The position numbers and the translations under genes are program-made. Of a stretch of 64,000 bases of DNA, positions 10,001 through 17,849 are shown in pieces. The stretch lies in contig NZ_VDES01000002.1 of NCBI RefSeq assembly GCF_013607875.1, positions 1,494,297 to 1,558,296 on the forward strand, read 5' to 3'. Position 1 is the stretch's first letter. The number at the start of each line of letters is the position of its first letter. Below the pieces are notes generated by a model. The model saw only the letters and a list, made by a program, of their open reading frames with translations, was not told the origin of the DNA and did not search any database. The DNA comes from Blastomonas ursincola (GTDB lineage Bacteria > Pseudomonadota > Alphaproteobacteria > Sphingomonadales > Sphingomonadaceae).

Positions 10001-10581
10001 AGCTCGTCGCCGAAGAAATCGAGCCGGAGCCCCGAATCCATCCCTGCGGGGAAGATGTCGATGAGGTTGCCGCGAACCGCGAACTCGCCCGAATCGGCGA
10101 CGGTATCGGTGCGGGCATAGCCCTGGCGCACCAGCTTCTCGATCAGCGCCTCGCGCGCGATCATCATGCCGGGTTTCAGCTCCGCGCCGACCTGGCGGAT
10201 GCGGAACGGGGTCAATGTGCGCTGGGTGACCGCGTTGACCGTGGTGACCAGCAGCTGCGGCCCGCCCGCCGGCTGCTGCAGCGTCCACAAGGCCTTGAGC
10301 CGCCGCGCGGTGATGCCGAGCGAGGGCGAGGCGCGGTCATAGGGCAGGCAGTCCCAGGCGGGAAATTCGATCGCTTCCAGATCGGGCGCATAGAAGGGCG
10401 CGGTCTCGGCCACCGCATGCATCATCGCATCGTCGGGCGCGATGAAGACGATGCGCCCGCCCTGCTTGCGCGCGGCGGCGGCGCGGGCGAGGTCCGCCAG
10501 CAGCAGCGGCAGCGCGCCGGGCGCGACGCTCGCCAGCGTCAGCGGCGCGGTCGCCTGCAGGATGCGGCTGATGCTGTCCAT
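7084..10581 (-). CDS. mfd: Transcription-repair coupling factor Mfd
   Basis: Mfd is a DNA translocase that removes RNA polymerase stalled at lesions and recruits UvrA. The protein is 1165 residues from ATG at 10581, chosen because it begins the conserved MDSISRILQ segment; the open frame runs 29 codons further upstream without family resemblance. Seen: UvrB-like N-terminal domains, an RNA-polymerase-interacting region around residues 480-550 (GDLVVHIDHGIGRYEG), Walker A GDVGFGKTE near residue 640, DEEQ box VIIDEEQRFG near 740, motif VI LRGRVGRSKTRAYAYL, and the C-terminal TRCF domain. It is downstream of sdhE on the same strand, 28 bases apart. Confidence 0.97.
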   Translation of the reverse strand: MDSISRILQATAPLTLASVAPGALPLLLADLARAAAARKQGGRIVFIAPDDAMMHAVAETAPFYAPDLEAIEFPAWDCLPYDRASPSLGITARRLKALWTLQQPAGGPQLLVTTVNAVTQRTLTPFRIRQVGAELKPGMMIAREALIEKLVRQGYARTDTVADSGEFAVRGNLIDIFPAGMDSGLRLDFFGDELDTMRAFDPGTQRSTERVERHILLPASEVLLDADSIKRFRSAYREAFGANATTDPLYQAISDGRRLAGMEHWLPMIEERLVPLFEHLDDADIVLRDAGADAAADQRFESITDYHANRQRGNEDKAGSYRPLKPSALYLVPKEWRAAEGETPIHLVSSHDEPESQRVLGLGYRTARDFGAERARGDNVYAAAVAHIEQLRAADRGAIIASYSEGSRSRLLGLLKDHGLARMALAGSWQEALGQAATGMASMVVLPQDHGFATDRYEILSEQDLLGDRLVRRRKKRKSADAFLAELQSLAAGDLVVHIDHGIGRYEGLVSIPVGKSPHDCVWLTYAGGDKLYVPVENIDVLTRYGSESEGVALDKLGGEAWQRRRAKLKERIQAIAGELMKTAAERALRTADVAEVEPGVYASFVDRFPYEETEDQERVIAEVLEDLASGKPMDRLVCGDVGFGKTEVAMRAAFVAAMSGMQVAIVAPTTLLARQHYTNFVERFQGFPLNIGRLSRLVTASEAKATREGLANGTTDIVIGTHALLAKSVEFKRLGLVIIDEEQRFGVVHKERLKALKADVHVLTLTATPIPRTLQMAMSGLRELSVIQTPPVDRLAVRTYVMPWDPVVLREALLREHYRGGQSYFVAPRISDLDKLSEFIRDEVPEIRHIMAHGQMAPSDVEERMSAFYDRKYDVLLSTTIVESGIDIPSANTLIIHRADTFGLAQLYQLRGRVGRSKTRAYAYLTTPENRVLTETADKRLKVLGDLDTLGAGFQLASHDLDIRGAGNLVGDEQSGHIREVGFELYQSMLEEAILEAKAGGLSLDLPRQKFSPQITVDAPILIPEDYVPDLAVRMALYRRMNDLTNRAEIEAFAAEMIDRFGPLPDATSNLIKLIEIKLNCITACVAKIDVGARGALVSFHNDSFPDVPGLLAYVDRLKGTAKLRPDQKLLIQRVWSDPASRINGLIQLSKGLAGIVKKSVKAG

Positions 10582-10609
10582 AAGTGCTGTGCCTTGCGCG
10601 CCGGTGCGA

Positions 10610-10876
10610 TCAGCGCGGAATGTTGATGAAATCGAGCTGGCGGAACGCGTCCATCTGCGGCCCGGCAAAGCGATCGGGCACCGGCTGCGTGCCGATGGCC
10701 CACGCCATGATGTCGACGTCCTGTTCCTCGATCAGCGTCTCGAACCAGTCGAGCTCTGCGTCCGACCAGCCTTCCCCATAGCGGTCGAAAAAGCCGCCGA
10801 TCATGTAATCCGCCTCGCGCGTGCCCCGGTGCCAGGCGCGGAAGGCCAGGCGGCGCAATCGGGTTTCGCGGTCCAT
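10610..10876 (-). CDS. sdhE: FAD assembly factor SdhE (succinate dehydrogenase assembly factor 2 family)
   Basis: An 88-residue cytosolic chaperone that promotes covalent FAD attachment to SdhA and other flavoproteins. The family signature is clear: RLRRLAFRAWHRGTREADYM contains the conserved RG..E motif that contacts the flavoprotein, followed by FFDRYGEGWSDAELDWFETL and the closing W-x-x-G segment MAWAIGTQPVPD. Start ATG at 10876 with a purine-rich AAAGGAAC ribosome site just upstream. It sits in the recG/sdhE/mfd neighbourhood that is common in alphaproteobacteria and is divergent from recG. Confidence 0.93.
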   Translation of the reverse strand: MDRETRLRRLAFRAWHRGTREADYMIGGFFDRYGEGWSDAELDWFETLIEEQDVDIMAWAIGTQPVPDRFAGPQMDAFRQLDFINIPR

Positions 10877-10978
10877 GCCAGAAGTTCCTTTGCTTGCGGG
10901 GTGGGCCGGGCCTGCCTAAGACGGGTCAGAATTCCAGCCAGCAGCACATGTCAGTGCGTTGCGTTTTTTGCGATAGCC

Positions 10979-13036
10979 ATGCGCCCCAATATACTCAACC
11001 CCGCATTCGCCGAGATCGAGAGCCTCAAGGGCGTCGGCGTGAGCTTGCAGAAGCCGTTCGCGCGGCTGGGCATATCGCGGGTCAAGGACATGGCCTATCA
11101 CCTGCCGACCGGTTTCATTCGCCGCCGCCGCGTCGACAATGCCGATCAGGCGGGGACCGGCGAGCAGATCATCATCGCGCTCACCGCCACCGGCTATCGC
11201 TCCAGTCCCGGGCGCGGGCCGACACGGGTGATCGCCGAGGATTCGATCGGCAACCATATCGCGCTCGTCTATTTCGGCGGCAATCCGGGCTGGGCGAAGA
11301 AGCTCTGGCCGCTGGGCGAGACGCGGCTGGCGGCGGGCAAGCTCGAGATCTGGGGCGAGGCGTGGCAGATCGTCCATCCCGATCATGTGGTGGAGCCGGG
11401 CCAGGCCGACCAGATCGGCGAGGCCGAGCCCGTCTATCCGCTCGCCGAAGGGCTGGGGCAGAAGCGCGTCGCCTCACTGGCGGCGCAGGCGCTGGCGCAG
11501 CTGCCGCCGCTGCCCGAATGGATCGAGCCGACGCTAAAGGCGCGCGAGGGCTGGCCCGACTGGCACGAGGCGCTCGCCGCCGCGCATCAGGGCATGGACG
11601 AAAAGCCCCGCGAGCGGCTGGCCTATGACGAGATATTCGCCAACCAGCTCGCCTTCGCGCTGATCCGGCAATCGAACCGCAAGCGCAAGGGCGTCGCGCT
11701 GCAGGGCGATGGGCATCTGCGCGACAAGCTCAAGCTGCCCTTCGCGATGACCGGGGCGCAGCGGCGGACGATCGAGGAGATCAACGGCGACATGGCGCAG
11801 CCGGTGCCGATGCTGCGGCTGCTCCAGGGCGATGTCGGGGCGGGCAAGACCTTGGTCGCGGTGATGGCGATGCTCAATGCGGTCGAATGCGGCGGCCAGG
11901 CGGCGCTGCTCGCACCCACCGAAATCCTCGCGCGGCAGCATTTCGACACGATCTCGCGGATGCTCTCGGGGCTGCCGGTCAGCATCGCGGTACTCACCGG
12001 GCGCGACAAGGGCAAGGCTCGCGAGGCGACGCTGATGGGGCTGGCGGACGGGTCTATCCAGATCGTCATCGGCACGCACGCGCTGTTCCAGGATGCGGTG
12101 CGCTATCGCAACCTCGCGCTCGCGGTGATCGACGAACAGCACAAGTTCGGCGTGTCGCAGCGGCTGATGCTGCAGGAAAAGGGCAGGGCGACGCCGCACC
12201 TGCTGGCGATGACCGCAACGCCGATCCCGCGCACCCTGACGCTCAGCCATTATGGCGAGATGGACGTCTCGCGGCTCGACGAACTGCCGCCGGGGCGCCA
12301 GCCGATCGAGACAAGGGTGATCGCCGACGATCGGCTGCACGAGATCGTCGACGGGCTTGCCCGGCATATCGAGCGCGGCGGCCAGGCCTATTGGGTGTGC
12401 CCGCTGGTGATGGACAGCGAGACGAGTGACCTCGCCGCTGCCGAAACGCGCGCGGCACAGCTTGCCGAGCGTTTTCCCGGCATGGTCTCGCTGGTGCATG
12501 GCCAGATGCCGGTCGAGCGCAAGGATGCGATGATGGCGGATTTCGCCAGCGGCAAGACCGCGCTGCTGGTCGCGACCACGGTGATCGAGGTCGGGGTCGA
12601 TGTCCCCAACGCGACGCTGATGATCATCGAGGCGGCGGAGCGCTTTGGCCTGGCGCAATTGCACCAGCTGCGCGGCCGGGTGGGGCGGGGCGACCAGAAA
12701 TCGGTCTGCGTGCTGCTGCGCGGAAGCGCGCTCAGCGAGACGGCGCGCGCGCGGCTGGCGCTGATGCGCTCGAGCCAGGACGGCTTTCATATCGCCGAGG
12801 AGGATCTGCGGCTGCGCGGCGGCGGCGAGCTCCTCGGCACGCGGCAATCGGGCGACAGTGCCTTCCGCATCGCCAGCCCCGAACAGGTGCAGCGGCTGAT
12901 CGGCACCGCCTCCGACGATGCCCGGCTGCTGATGGACCGCGATGGCGGGCTCGACAGCGAACGCGGCCAGGCGGCGCGCACCGCGCTCTACCTGTTCGAG
13001 CGCGATTATGGAGCCAAGCTGCTCAGGGGCGGGTAG
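10979..13036 (+). CDS. recG: ATP-dependent DNA helicase RecG
   Basis: RecG reverses stalled replication forks and processes D- and R-loops. The frame is open from 10442, but the protein begins at ATG 10979 (MRPNILNPAFAEIESLKGVG), giving 685 residues, close to the usual 690. Seen: the N-terminal wedge/OB fold, Walker A GDVGAGKTLVAV near residue 284, motif Ia LAPTEILARQH, motif II VIDEQHKFGVSQR (DEQH) near 385, TATPIPRTL, and motif VI QLRGRVGRGDQKSVCVL. The C-terminal segment EEDLRLRGGGELLGTRQSG is the RecG-specific TRG region. It is divergent from sdhE-mfd across 102 bases. Confidence 0.97.
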   Translation: MRPNILNPAFAEIESLKGVGVSLQKPFARLGISRVKDMAYHLPTGFIRRRRVDNADQAGTGEQIIIALTATGYRSSPGRGPTRVIAEDSIGNHIALVYFGGNPGWAKKLWPLGETRLAAGKLEIWGEAWQIVHPDHVVEPGQADQIGEAEPVYPLAEGLGQKRVASLAAQALAQLPPLPEWIEPTLKAREGWPDWHEALAAAHQGMDEKPRERLAYDEIFANQLAFALIRQSNRKRKGVALQGDGHLRDKLKLPFAMTGAQRRTIEEINGDMAQPVPMLRLLQGDVGAGKTLVAVMAMLNAVECGGQAALLAPTEILARQHFDTISRMLSGLPVSIAVLTGRDKGKAREATLMGLADGSIQIVIGTHALFQDAVRYRNLALAVIDEQHKFGVSQRLMLQEKGRATPHLLAMTATPIPRTLTLSHYGEMDVSRLDELPPGRQPIETRVIADDRLHEIVDGLARHIERGGQAYWVCPLVMDSETSDLAAAETRAAQLAERFPGMVSLVHGQMPVERKDAMMADFASGKTALLVATTVIEVGVDVPNATLMIIEAAERFGLAQLHQLRGRVGRGDQKSVCVLLRGSALSETARARLALMRSSQDGFHIAEEDLRLRGGGELLGTRQSGDSAFRIASPEQVQRLIGTASDDARLLMDRDGGLDSERGQAARTALYLFERDYGAKLLRGG

Positions 13037-13051
13037 GCGCCGCCCCCGAGC
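13021..13051. terminator. Candidate bidirectional terminator between recG and MAPEG gene
   Basis: GCTC-A-GGGGCGG (13021-13032) can pair with CCGCCCC-C-GAGC (13040-13051) around a 7-base loop, eleven pairs with one A-C mismatch. The stem spans the recG stop codon and precedes the converging MAPEG gene end. There is only a short T tract (GGTTTGT) on the plus strand, so termination strength is uncertain. Confidence 0.5.
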
Positions 13052-13062
13052 GCGATGGTTTG

Positions 13063-13461
13063 TCAGGCGGCGGGCATGATGCTCGCGACATAGATGGCAT
13101 AGCCCGACAGGCCGAGCAGCGTCAGCATCGAGGTCAGCGTGCCGATCATCCGGCCGATGCCGAACGCGCCGCCGTCCATGCCCAGGCCATGCGCCAGCCG
13201 GCCGATCATGTAGACGATGCCGACCACCCACAGCCAGGTCGCAGCATAGCCCGAACATTCGAGCGCACCGATCAGCACCAGCACGAAGGGCGTGTATTCG
13301 ACGAAATTGGCCTGGGCGCGCATGCGGCGGATGACGAACTCATTGCCGCCATCGCCCACGCTGACTTTCTGGCTGGTGCGCACCTGGCCAATGCGGATGG
13401 CAAGCCACAGGTTGATCAATCCGGCGGCAGCGGCCATGGTCAGTGTCAGCGGCAGGTTCAT
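13063..13461 (-). CDS. MAPEG-family membrane protein
   Basis: 132 residues from ATG 13461; the open frame extends 15 codons upstream but MNLPLTLTMAAAAGL is the natural membrane start. Four hydrophobic segments are visible. The signature of the MAPEG family (membrane-associated eicosanoid and glutathione metabolism proteins) is RRMRAQANFVEYTPFVLVLI after the first helix, with conserved Arg, Asn and Glu expected to contact glutathione. Bacterial members are probably glutathione-dependent transferases or peroxidases, but the substrate is unknown. It converges with recG. Confidence 0.85.
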   Translation of the reverse strand: MNLPLTLTMAAAAGLINLWLAIRIGQVRTSQKVSVGDGGNEFVIRRMRAQANFVEYTPFVLVLIGALECSGYAATWLWVVGIVYMIGRLAHGLGMDGGAFGIGRMIGTLTSMLTLLGLSGYAIYVASIMPAA

Positions 13462-13533
13462 GCGTATCGTCCCCTCGTTGGCGGTCGTCCGCGTCGCGAC
13501 GACCAATTGTGCAGCGGACTAGCGCGACAGAGC

Positions 13534-13561
13534 TTGCAACGCACGAGATTTTCGCTATAGC
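13534..13561 (+). promoter_or_regulatory. Candidate sigma-70 promoter for rpmF-plsX-fabH
   Basis: TTGCAA (13534-13539), a 16-base spacer and TATAGC (13556-13561) form a reasonable housekeeping promoter about 120 bases upstream of rpmF in the gap after the divergent MAPEG gene. A TTGACA at 13652 is too close to the rpmF start to serve as a -35. Confidence 0.35.
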
Positions 13562-13682
13562 GCCGCCTTCGCACGCGAATGGGCCGTGTCGCTGTATCGG
13601 CAGGCCGCGCCAGTGGCGTCCTGATGGGGCGAGTTGGCAATATCGCATTGATTGACAAGCAATTTAAGGTAAGCAGGCTGCC

Positions 13683-13859
13683 ATGGCTGTTCCTAAGAGA
13701 AAAACTTCGCCCTCCAAGCGCGGCATGCGCCGGAGCCACGATTCGCTGACCATCGACGCGTTCAGCGAATGCTCCAACTGTGGTGAACTGAAGCGCCCGC
13801 ACCATGTCTGCGGCGCATGCGGCCATTATAACGGCCGTGAGGTGCTCGAAGTCGCCTGA
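13683..13859 (+). CDS. rpmF: 50S ribosomal protein L32
   Basis: A 58-residue protein beginning [20 protein letters not shown], the standard L32 N-terminus, and carrying the zinc-ribbon cysteines in [21 protein letters not shown] (two CxxC pairs: C30/C33 and C43/C46). All four cysteines are kept, so this is the zinc-binding form. The ATG at 13683 is preceded by TAAGG. It is followed 43 bases later by plsX, the near-universal bacterial rpmF-plsX-fabH order that couples ribosome and lipid synthesis. Confidence 0.97.
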   Translation: MAVPKRKTSPSKRGMRRSHDSLTIDAFSECSNCGELKRPHHVCGACGHYNGREVLEVA

Positions 13860-13902
13860 TCCTTATCAGACGGTCTTTGCACTTTTTCAGGGGGATTAAC
13901 CG

Positions 13903-14979
13903 GTGCCGATGAAGCCGCGGATCGCGATTGATGCGATGGGCGGTGATGAAGGCGTGCGGGTGATGCTGGGCGGGGCGGCCGAGGCGCGCCACCGCCACGA
14001 GCGCTTCACCTTTCTGCTGGTCGGCGACGAAAAGCAGATCAAGCAGGGCCTGGACAATCACCCCAATTTGCGCGCGGCGTCCGAGATCCTTCACACCGAA
14101 GAGGTGGTGAAGGGCGAGGACAAGCCAAGCCAGGCGCTGCGCAAATCCAAGAACAGCTCGATGGGCCTCGCCATCCAGGCGGTAAAGTCCGGCGATTGCA
14201 GTGCGGCTGTGAGCGCCGGCAATACCGGCGCGCTAATGGCGATGGCCAAGCTCGCGCTGCGCACCATGCCCGGCATCGACCGGCCCGCGCTCGCCGCATT
14301 GCTGCCGACGCTCGAAGAGACCGACATGGTCATGCTCGACCTTGGCGCGAATACCGAGTGCGACGCGCGCAATCTCGTCCAGTTCGCGATCATGGGCGCG
14401 GTCTATTCGCAGATCATCTTCGGCTTCGAAAAGCCCCGCACCGGGCTGCTCAACATCGGCACCGAGGAATCGAAGGGCACCGAGGCGATCCGCGATGCCG
14501 CCGCCGCGCTGCGCGCCGCGACGCACCTGCCGATGCAGTTCAAGGGCTTTATCGAGGCGGACAAGATCTCGCGCGGCGATGTCGATGTCGTCGTCACCGA
14601 TGGCTTTTCAGGCAATATCGCCTTGAAGGCGCTCGAAGGCACAGCGCGCTTCGTCACCGATCTGCTCAAGCGCAGCTTCCAGTCCTCGCTCCGCTCGAAG
14701 ATCGGCTTTCTGATCTCGCGCCCGGCGACCGAATTGCTCAAGCACCATCTCGATCCCAACAACCATAATGGCGCGGTGTTCCTGGGCCTCAACGGCGTGG
14801 TGGTGAAAAGCCACGGATCGGCCAGCATCAAGGGCGTGGCGAACGCGGTCGAGGTCGCAGCAAGGCTGGTCGAGGACAATATCACCCAGCGCATCGGCGA
14901 TGTGCTCAAGGACTTTGATACCAGCGCGATCGCCAGCAACGGCGTCGCTTCCAACGGATCGGGCGAATTTCCCAAATGA
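13903..14979 (+). CDS. plsX: Phosphate acyltransferase PlsX
   Basis: PlsX converts acyl-ACP to acyl-phosphate, the first step of the PlsX/PlsY route to phosphatidic acid, at the inner face of the membrane. About 358 residues. Seen: the N-terminal [11 protein letters not shown] loop, [31 protein letters not shown], and [21 protein letters not shown] followed by GNIALK. The open frame begins at GTG 13903; ATG 13909 ([12 protein letters not shown]) is equally possible and only two residues shorter. Its stop overlaps the fabH start by four bases (ATGA). Confidence 0.96.
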   Translation: MPMKPRIAIDAMGGDEGVRVMLGGAAEARHRHERFTFLLVGDEKQIKQGLDNHPNLRAASEILHTEEVVKGEDKPSQALRKSKNSSMGLAIQAVKSGDCSAAVSAGNTGALMAMAKLALRTMPGIDRPALAALLPTLEETDMVMLDLGANTECDARNLVQFAIMGAVYSQIIFGFEKPRTGLLNIGTEESKGTEAIRDAAAALRAATHLPMQFKGFIEADKISRGDVDVVVTDGFSGNIALKALEGTARFVTDLLKRSFQSSLRSKIGFLISRPATELLKHHLDPNNHNGAVFLGLNGVVVKSHGSASIKGVANAVEVAARLVEDNITQRIGDVLKDFDTSAIASNGVASNGSGEFPK

Positions 14980-15968
14980 CTTTTCAGGCTCCGGCGACGC
15001 GCAGTGTCATTCTCGGCACGGGATCGGCACTGCCATCCAAGCGGGTATCCAATGCCGAACTGGCTGAAACCGTCGATACCTCGGACGAGTGGATCACCGA
15101 GCGCACCGGCATCAAGTTCCGCCATATCGCCGCGCCGGAAGAGACCACGGGCACGCTGGCAATAGATGCGGCCAACAGGGCGCTCGAAGCCGCAGGACTG
15201 GCAGGCAGCGATATCGACCTGATCGTGCTTGCGACAGCGACCCCCGACCACACCTTCCCCGCCACCGCGACCAAGGTGCAGTCGGCGATCGGGATGACAG
15301 GCGGTATCGCCTTCGACGTCGCAGCGGTCTGTTCGGGCTTTCTTTACGCGCTCAGCGTTGCCGACAGCATGCTGCGCACCGGCATGGGCAGCCGCGCGCT
15401 GGTCATCGGTGCGGAAACCTTCAGCCGCATTCTCGACTGGGAAGATCGCGGCACCTGCGTGCTGTTCGGCGATGGTGCGGGCGCGGTCGTGCTCGGGCTC
15501 GAAACCGCCGCGGAGGGCGATAGCGCCGCGCGCGGCATCCTGACGACCCAGTTGCACGCCGATGGTCGCCATCACGACCTGCTCTATGTTGATGGCGGGC
15601 CCTCGACCACGGGCACCGTCGGCAAGGTCCGGATGAAGGGGCGCGAGGTGTTTCGCCATGCCGTGGTCAATCTGGCCGAAGTCATGGAGCAGGTGCTGCA
15701 CCGGCTGGGCCTGACCAGCGCCGATATCGACTGGGTGGTGCCGCACCAGGCCAATGCCCGCATTCTCGATGCGACCGCGCGCAAGCTGGGTCTGCCGCCG
15801 GAAAAGGTGGTGGTCACCGTGGACCAGCATGCCAATACCTCGGCCGCGTCGGTTCCGCTCGCACTCGACACCGCCGTGCGCGACGGCCGCATCCAGCGCG
15901 GCGACCTGCTGGTGCTCGAAGCGATGGGCGGCGGCCTTACCTGGGGGGCGGCGGTAATCCGCTATTAA
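14976..15968 (+). CDS. fabH: 3-oxoacyl-ACP synthase III (FabH)
   Basis: FabH condenses acetyl-CoA with malonyl-ACP to start type II fatty acid synthesis in the cytoplasm. 330 residues. The catalytic triad is visible: Cys119 in [15 protein letters not shown], His257 in [11 protein letters not shown] and Asn287 in [15 protein letters not shown]. The ATG overlaps the plsX stop, so the two are translationally coupled. The 115-base gap after it probably holds the ihfA promoter. Confidence 0.97.
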   Translation: MTFQAPATRSVILGTGSALPSKRVSNAELAETVDTSDEWITERTGIKFRHIAAPEETTGTLAIDAANRALEAAGLAGSDIDLIVLATATPDHTFPATATKVQSAIGMTGGIAFDVAAVCSGFLYALSVADSMLRTGMGSRALVIGAETFSRILDWEDRGTCVLFGDGAGAVVLGLETAAEGDSAARGILTTQLHADGRHHDLLYVDGGPSTTGTVGKVRMKGREVFRHAVVNLAEVMEQVLHRLGLTSADIDWVVPHQANARILDATARKLGLPPEKVVVTVDQHANTSAASVPLALDTAVRDGRIQRGDLLVLEAMGGGLTWGAAVIRY

Positions 15969-16083
15969 CCTCACGCAATTTTGTCGCGCAATCGCCTCTA
16001 TTCGCACTGTTTTTACATAGCCTCGATTTGCCATTATAACTTCGATCCGCTATCCTGCTCTTGGCGGGTTAGGAGACGGGGCG

Positions 16084-16383
16084 ATGCGTTCAGTGGGTAC
16101 TTTGACCAGGGCTGATCTGGCCGATACGATCAACAACCAGGTAGGACTGTCTCGCGCCGATGCGGCGCAGATGGTGGAATCGGTGCTCAACCACATGACC
16201 GACGCTCTCGAGCGCGGCGAGAATGTGAAGATTTCGGGCTTCGGCACCTTTCTGTTGCGCGACAAGGGCGAGCGCGTCGGGCGCAACCCCAAGACCGGGG
16301 TCGAGGTTCCGATCACCCCGCGCCGCGTGCTGACCTTCCGCGCCAGCCAGATCATGAAGGAAAGGATCATGGCCGGTGACTGA
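16084..16383 (+). CDS. ihfA: Integration host factor subunit alpha
   Basis: A 99-residue nucleoid protein that pairs with IhfB to bend DNA sharply. Typical HU/IHF features: [20 protein letters not shown] at the N-terminus, [20 protein letters not shown] in the DNA-clasping arm with the Arg-x-Gly-Arg-Asn-Pro motif, and the C-terminal helix [11 protein letters not shown]. The alpha assignment rests on its position ahead of a merR gene and behind fabH, and on the [19 protein letters not shown] arm. ATG 16084 is preceded by GGAGACGGGG. It overlaps the next gene by eight bases. Confidence 0.93.
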   Translation: MRSVGTLTRADLADTINNQVGLSRADAAQMVESVLNHMTDALERGENVKISGFGTFLLRDKGERVGRNPKTGVEVPITPRRVLTFRASQIMKERIMAGD

Positions 16384-16753
16384 CCCGGTGACCTCCTCCG
16401 GCAAGGCCGAGGGCGCGATGCGCACCATCGGCGAGGTTTCGGCCGAACTGGGGGTCAAGCCGCACATCCTGCGCTATTGGGAAGCGCAGTTCGACAGCAT
16501 CAAGCCGCTCAAGCGTGCCGGGGGGCGACGCTATTACCGGCCCGAGGATGTCGAGACGCTGCGCACGATCGACCGCTTGCTCAACCGCGAGGGCTTTACC
16601 GTGCGCGGCGCGCGGCAGTATCTGGCAGGCAAGGCGGCGAAGCCGGCGCCTGCCGCAGCACCTGCGCCTGCCGTAACCGCTGCCCCTTCGATCGATCTCG
16701 CCGCGCTGCGCGCGATCCGCGACCGGTTGGCAGCGGCACTCGAAGCGGCCTGA
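16376..16753 (+). CDS. MerR-family transcriptional regulator
   Basis: 125 residues, starting at GTG inside the end of ihfA. The N-terminal winged helix-turn-helix is typical of Mer[21 protein letters not shown], then [20 protein letters not shown] and [15 protein letters not shown]. The tail is a low-complexity Ala/Pro linker ending in a short helix, without a cysteine-rich metal-binding loop, so it is more likely a small-molecule or constitutive regulator than a metal sensor. The ihfA-merR pair is a standard alphaproteobacterial arrangement; the target is unknown. Confidence 0.9.
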   Translation: MTDPVTSSGKAEGAMRTIGEVSAELGVKPHILRYWEAQFDSIKPLKRAGGRRYYRPEDVETLRTIDRLLNREGFTVRGARQYLAGKAAKPAPAAAPAPAVTAAPSIDLAALRAIRDRLAAALEAA

Positions 16754-16768
16754 GCCACTTGGCACCGT

Positions 16769-17299
16769 TCAGAGCGGCTTGCGCATGATCCAGTCGGTGA
16801 ACGGCACGTTGCCGGTCATGAACTGCTGCTGCCCGACCTTCTCGAACCCGAAGCGTTCGTAGAAGCGCTGCGCATCGGGATTGTTGGTATAGACGCACAA
16901 ATACAGGCACGTGGCCTCGCGGGCGCGGGCCTCGTCGATCACCGCGTCCATCAGCCTGCGGCCAAGGCCAGCACCCTGCCAGCCCGACAGCGCATAGATG
17001 CGCTTCAACTCCACCGATCCGGGCTGCGGCTTGATATCGAGCTCGGGCGGGCTCATCATCGCATAGCCGACCGGCGCGCCGAGCGGCGTTTCCAGCAGCC
17101 AAAAGGCGTATTCGGGCTTGTCCAGCCAGCCAGCATAGCGCGCCATGCCATGCTCGACGCTGCAATGGTCGATCAGCGCTTGCCCCGGATGATCATGCGC
17201 AAAGGCGGTGAGAAAGGTCGCCGAGCCGATCAGCGCCAGCTTCGCGGCATCGTCCGGGCCCGCGCGGCGCAGGATGGTCTCGGGCAGCGGCTTTGCCAT
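16769..17299 (-). CDS. GNAT-family N-acetyltransferase
   Basis: 176 residues with a GNAT fold: N-terminal strand and helix (TILRRAGPDDAAKLALIGSA), strand-4 plus acetyl-CoA loop LKRIYALSGWQGAGLGRRLM (the Q/R-x-x-G-x-G/A pyrophosphate loop), then AREATCLYLCVYTNNPDAQ with the conserved Asn and the RFYERFGFEKVG helix. The substrate is unknown. It starts four bases after the sixA stop, so it is the last gene of the dinG-sixA-GNAT operon. Confidence 0.88.
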   Translation of the reverse strand: MAKPLPETILRRAGPDDAAKLALIGSATFLTAFAHDHPGQALIDHCSVEHGMARYAGWLDKPEYAFWLLETPLGAPVGYAMMSPPELDIKPQPGSVELKRIYALSGWQGAGLGRRLMDAVIDEARAREATCLYLCVYTNNPDAQRFYERFGFEKVGQQQFMTGNVPFTDWIMRKPL

Positions 17300-17303
17300 G
17301 GCG

Positions 17304-17849
17304 TCAGTCGTCGTCCTGCGGCCCCAGCTCGGGATCGAGATCGCGCGGGCGGGTGACCTCGATCAGCTTCGCGGTGCGGTTGTCGAGTTCGGACCAGTGA
17401 TCGATCGCAATGTCCATGATCGCAAGCGCGGCGGTGGGGAATTTCTCCTCGACAACATCGCGCAACGGGCTCGATCCGTCATCGGGCACCAGATCGAACA
17501 CCAGGTCTTCCAGCCCCGGATTGTGCCCGACCATCAGCACATGGTTGGCGCTGTCATCCACCCCGCGCAGCACGTCGATCAGCGTCACCGACGAGGCGAG
17601 ATAGATGCGCCGGTCCCAGTCGGGGTGCAGCGTCTGGCCATAGGCGGTCTCGAAATGGTCGATCGTCTCGGTGACGCGCACCGCGGGCGAGGCCACGACC
17701 GCGTCGAACACCATCTTCTTCTCGGCGGCATAAAAGCCCATGGCCCTGGCGCCCTTCAGCCCGCGTGCGTTGAGCGGCCGATCGAAATCGCGCAGGGAGC
17801 GGTCCAGCCAGTCCGATTTGGCGTGCCGCAGCAAGGTCAGCCTTTTCAT
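17304..17849 (-). CDS. SixA-like histidine phosphatase
   Basis: 181 residues from ATG 17849, chosen because MKRLTLLRHAKSDW is the conserved start; upstream codons overlap dinG. The motif RHAKS is the SixA form of the RHG catalytic loop, with the phospho-accepting His in it; FDRPLNARGLKGA and VLMVGHNPGLEDLV give the second Arg and the second catalytic His. SixA enzymes remove phosphate from phosphohistidine in phosphorelay or PTS proteins. The start overlaps the dinG stop by four bases (ATGA), so it is translationally coupled. Confidence 0.88.
   Translation of the reverse strand: MKRLTLLRHAKSDWLDRSLRDFDRPLNARGLKGARAMGFYAAEKKMVFDAVVASPAVRVTETIDHFETAYGQTLHPDWDRRIYLASSVTLIDVLRGVDDSANHVLMVGHNPGLEDLVFDLVPDDGSSPLRDVVEEKFPTAALAIMDIAIDHWSELDNRTAKLIEVTRPRDLDPELGPQDDD

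Noticed and set aside
8020-10626. 868-codon open frame on the plus strand opposite mfd
   Set aside because: It is a mirror of a GC-rich coding region: the opposite strand has clear Mfd motifs, and the product is His/Arg/Ala-rich with no domain.
13652-13657. TTGACA as -35 of rpmF
   Set aside because: It lies 26 bases before the ATG, leaving no room for a -10 and a leader.
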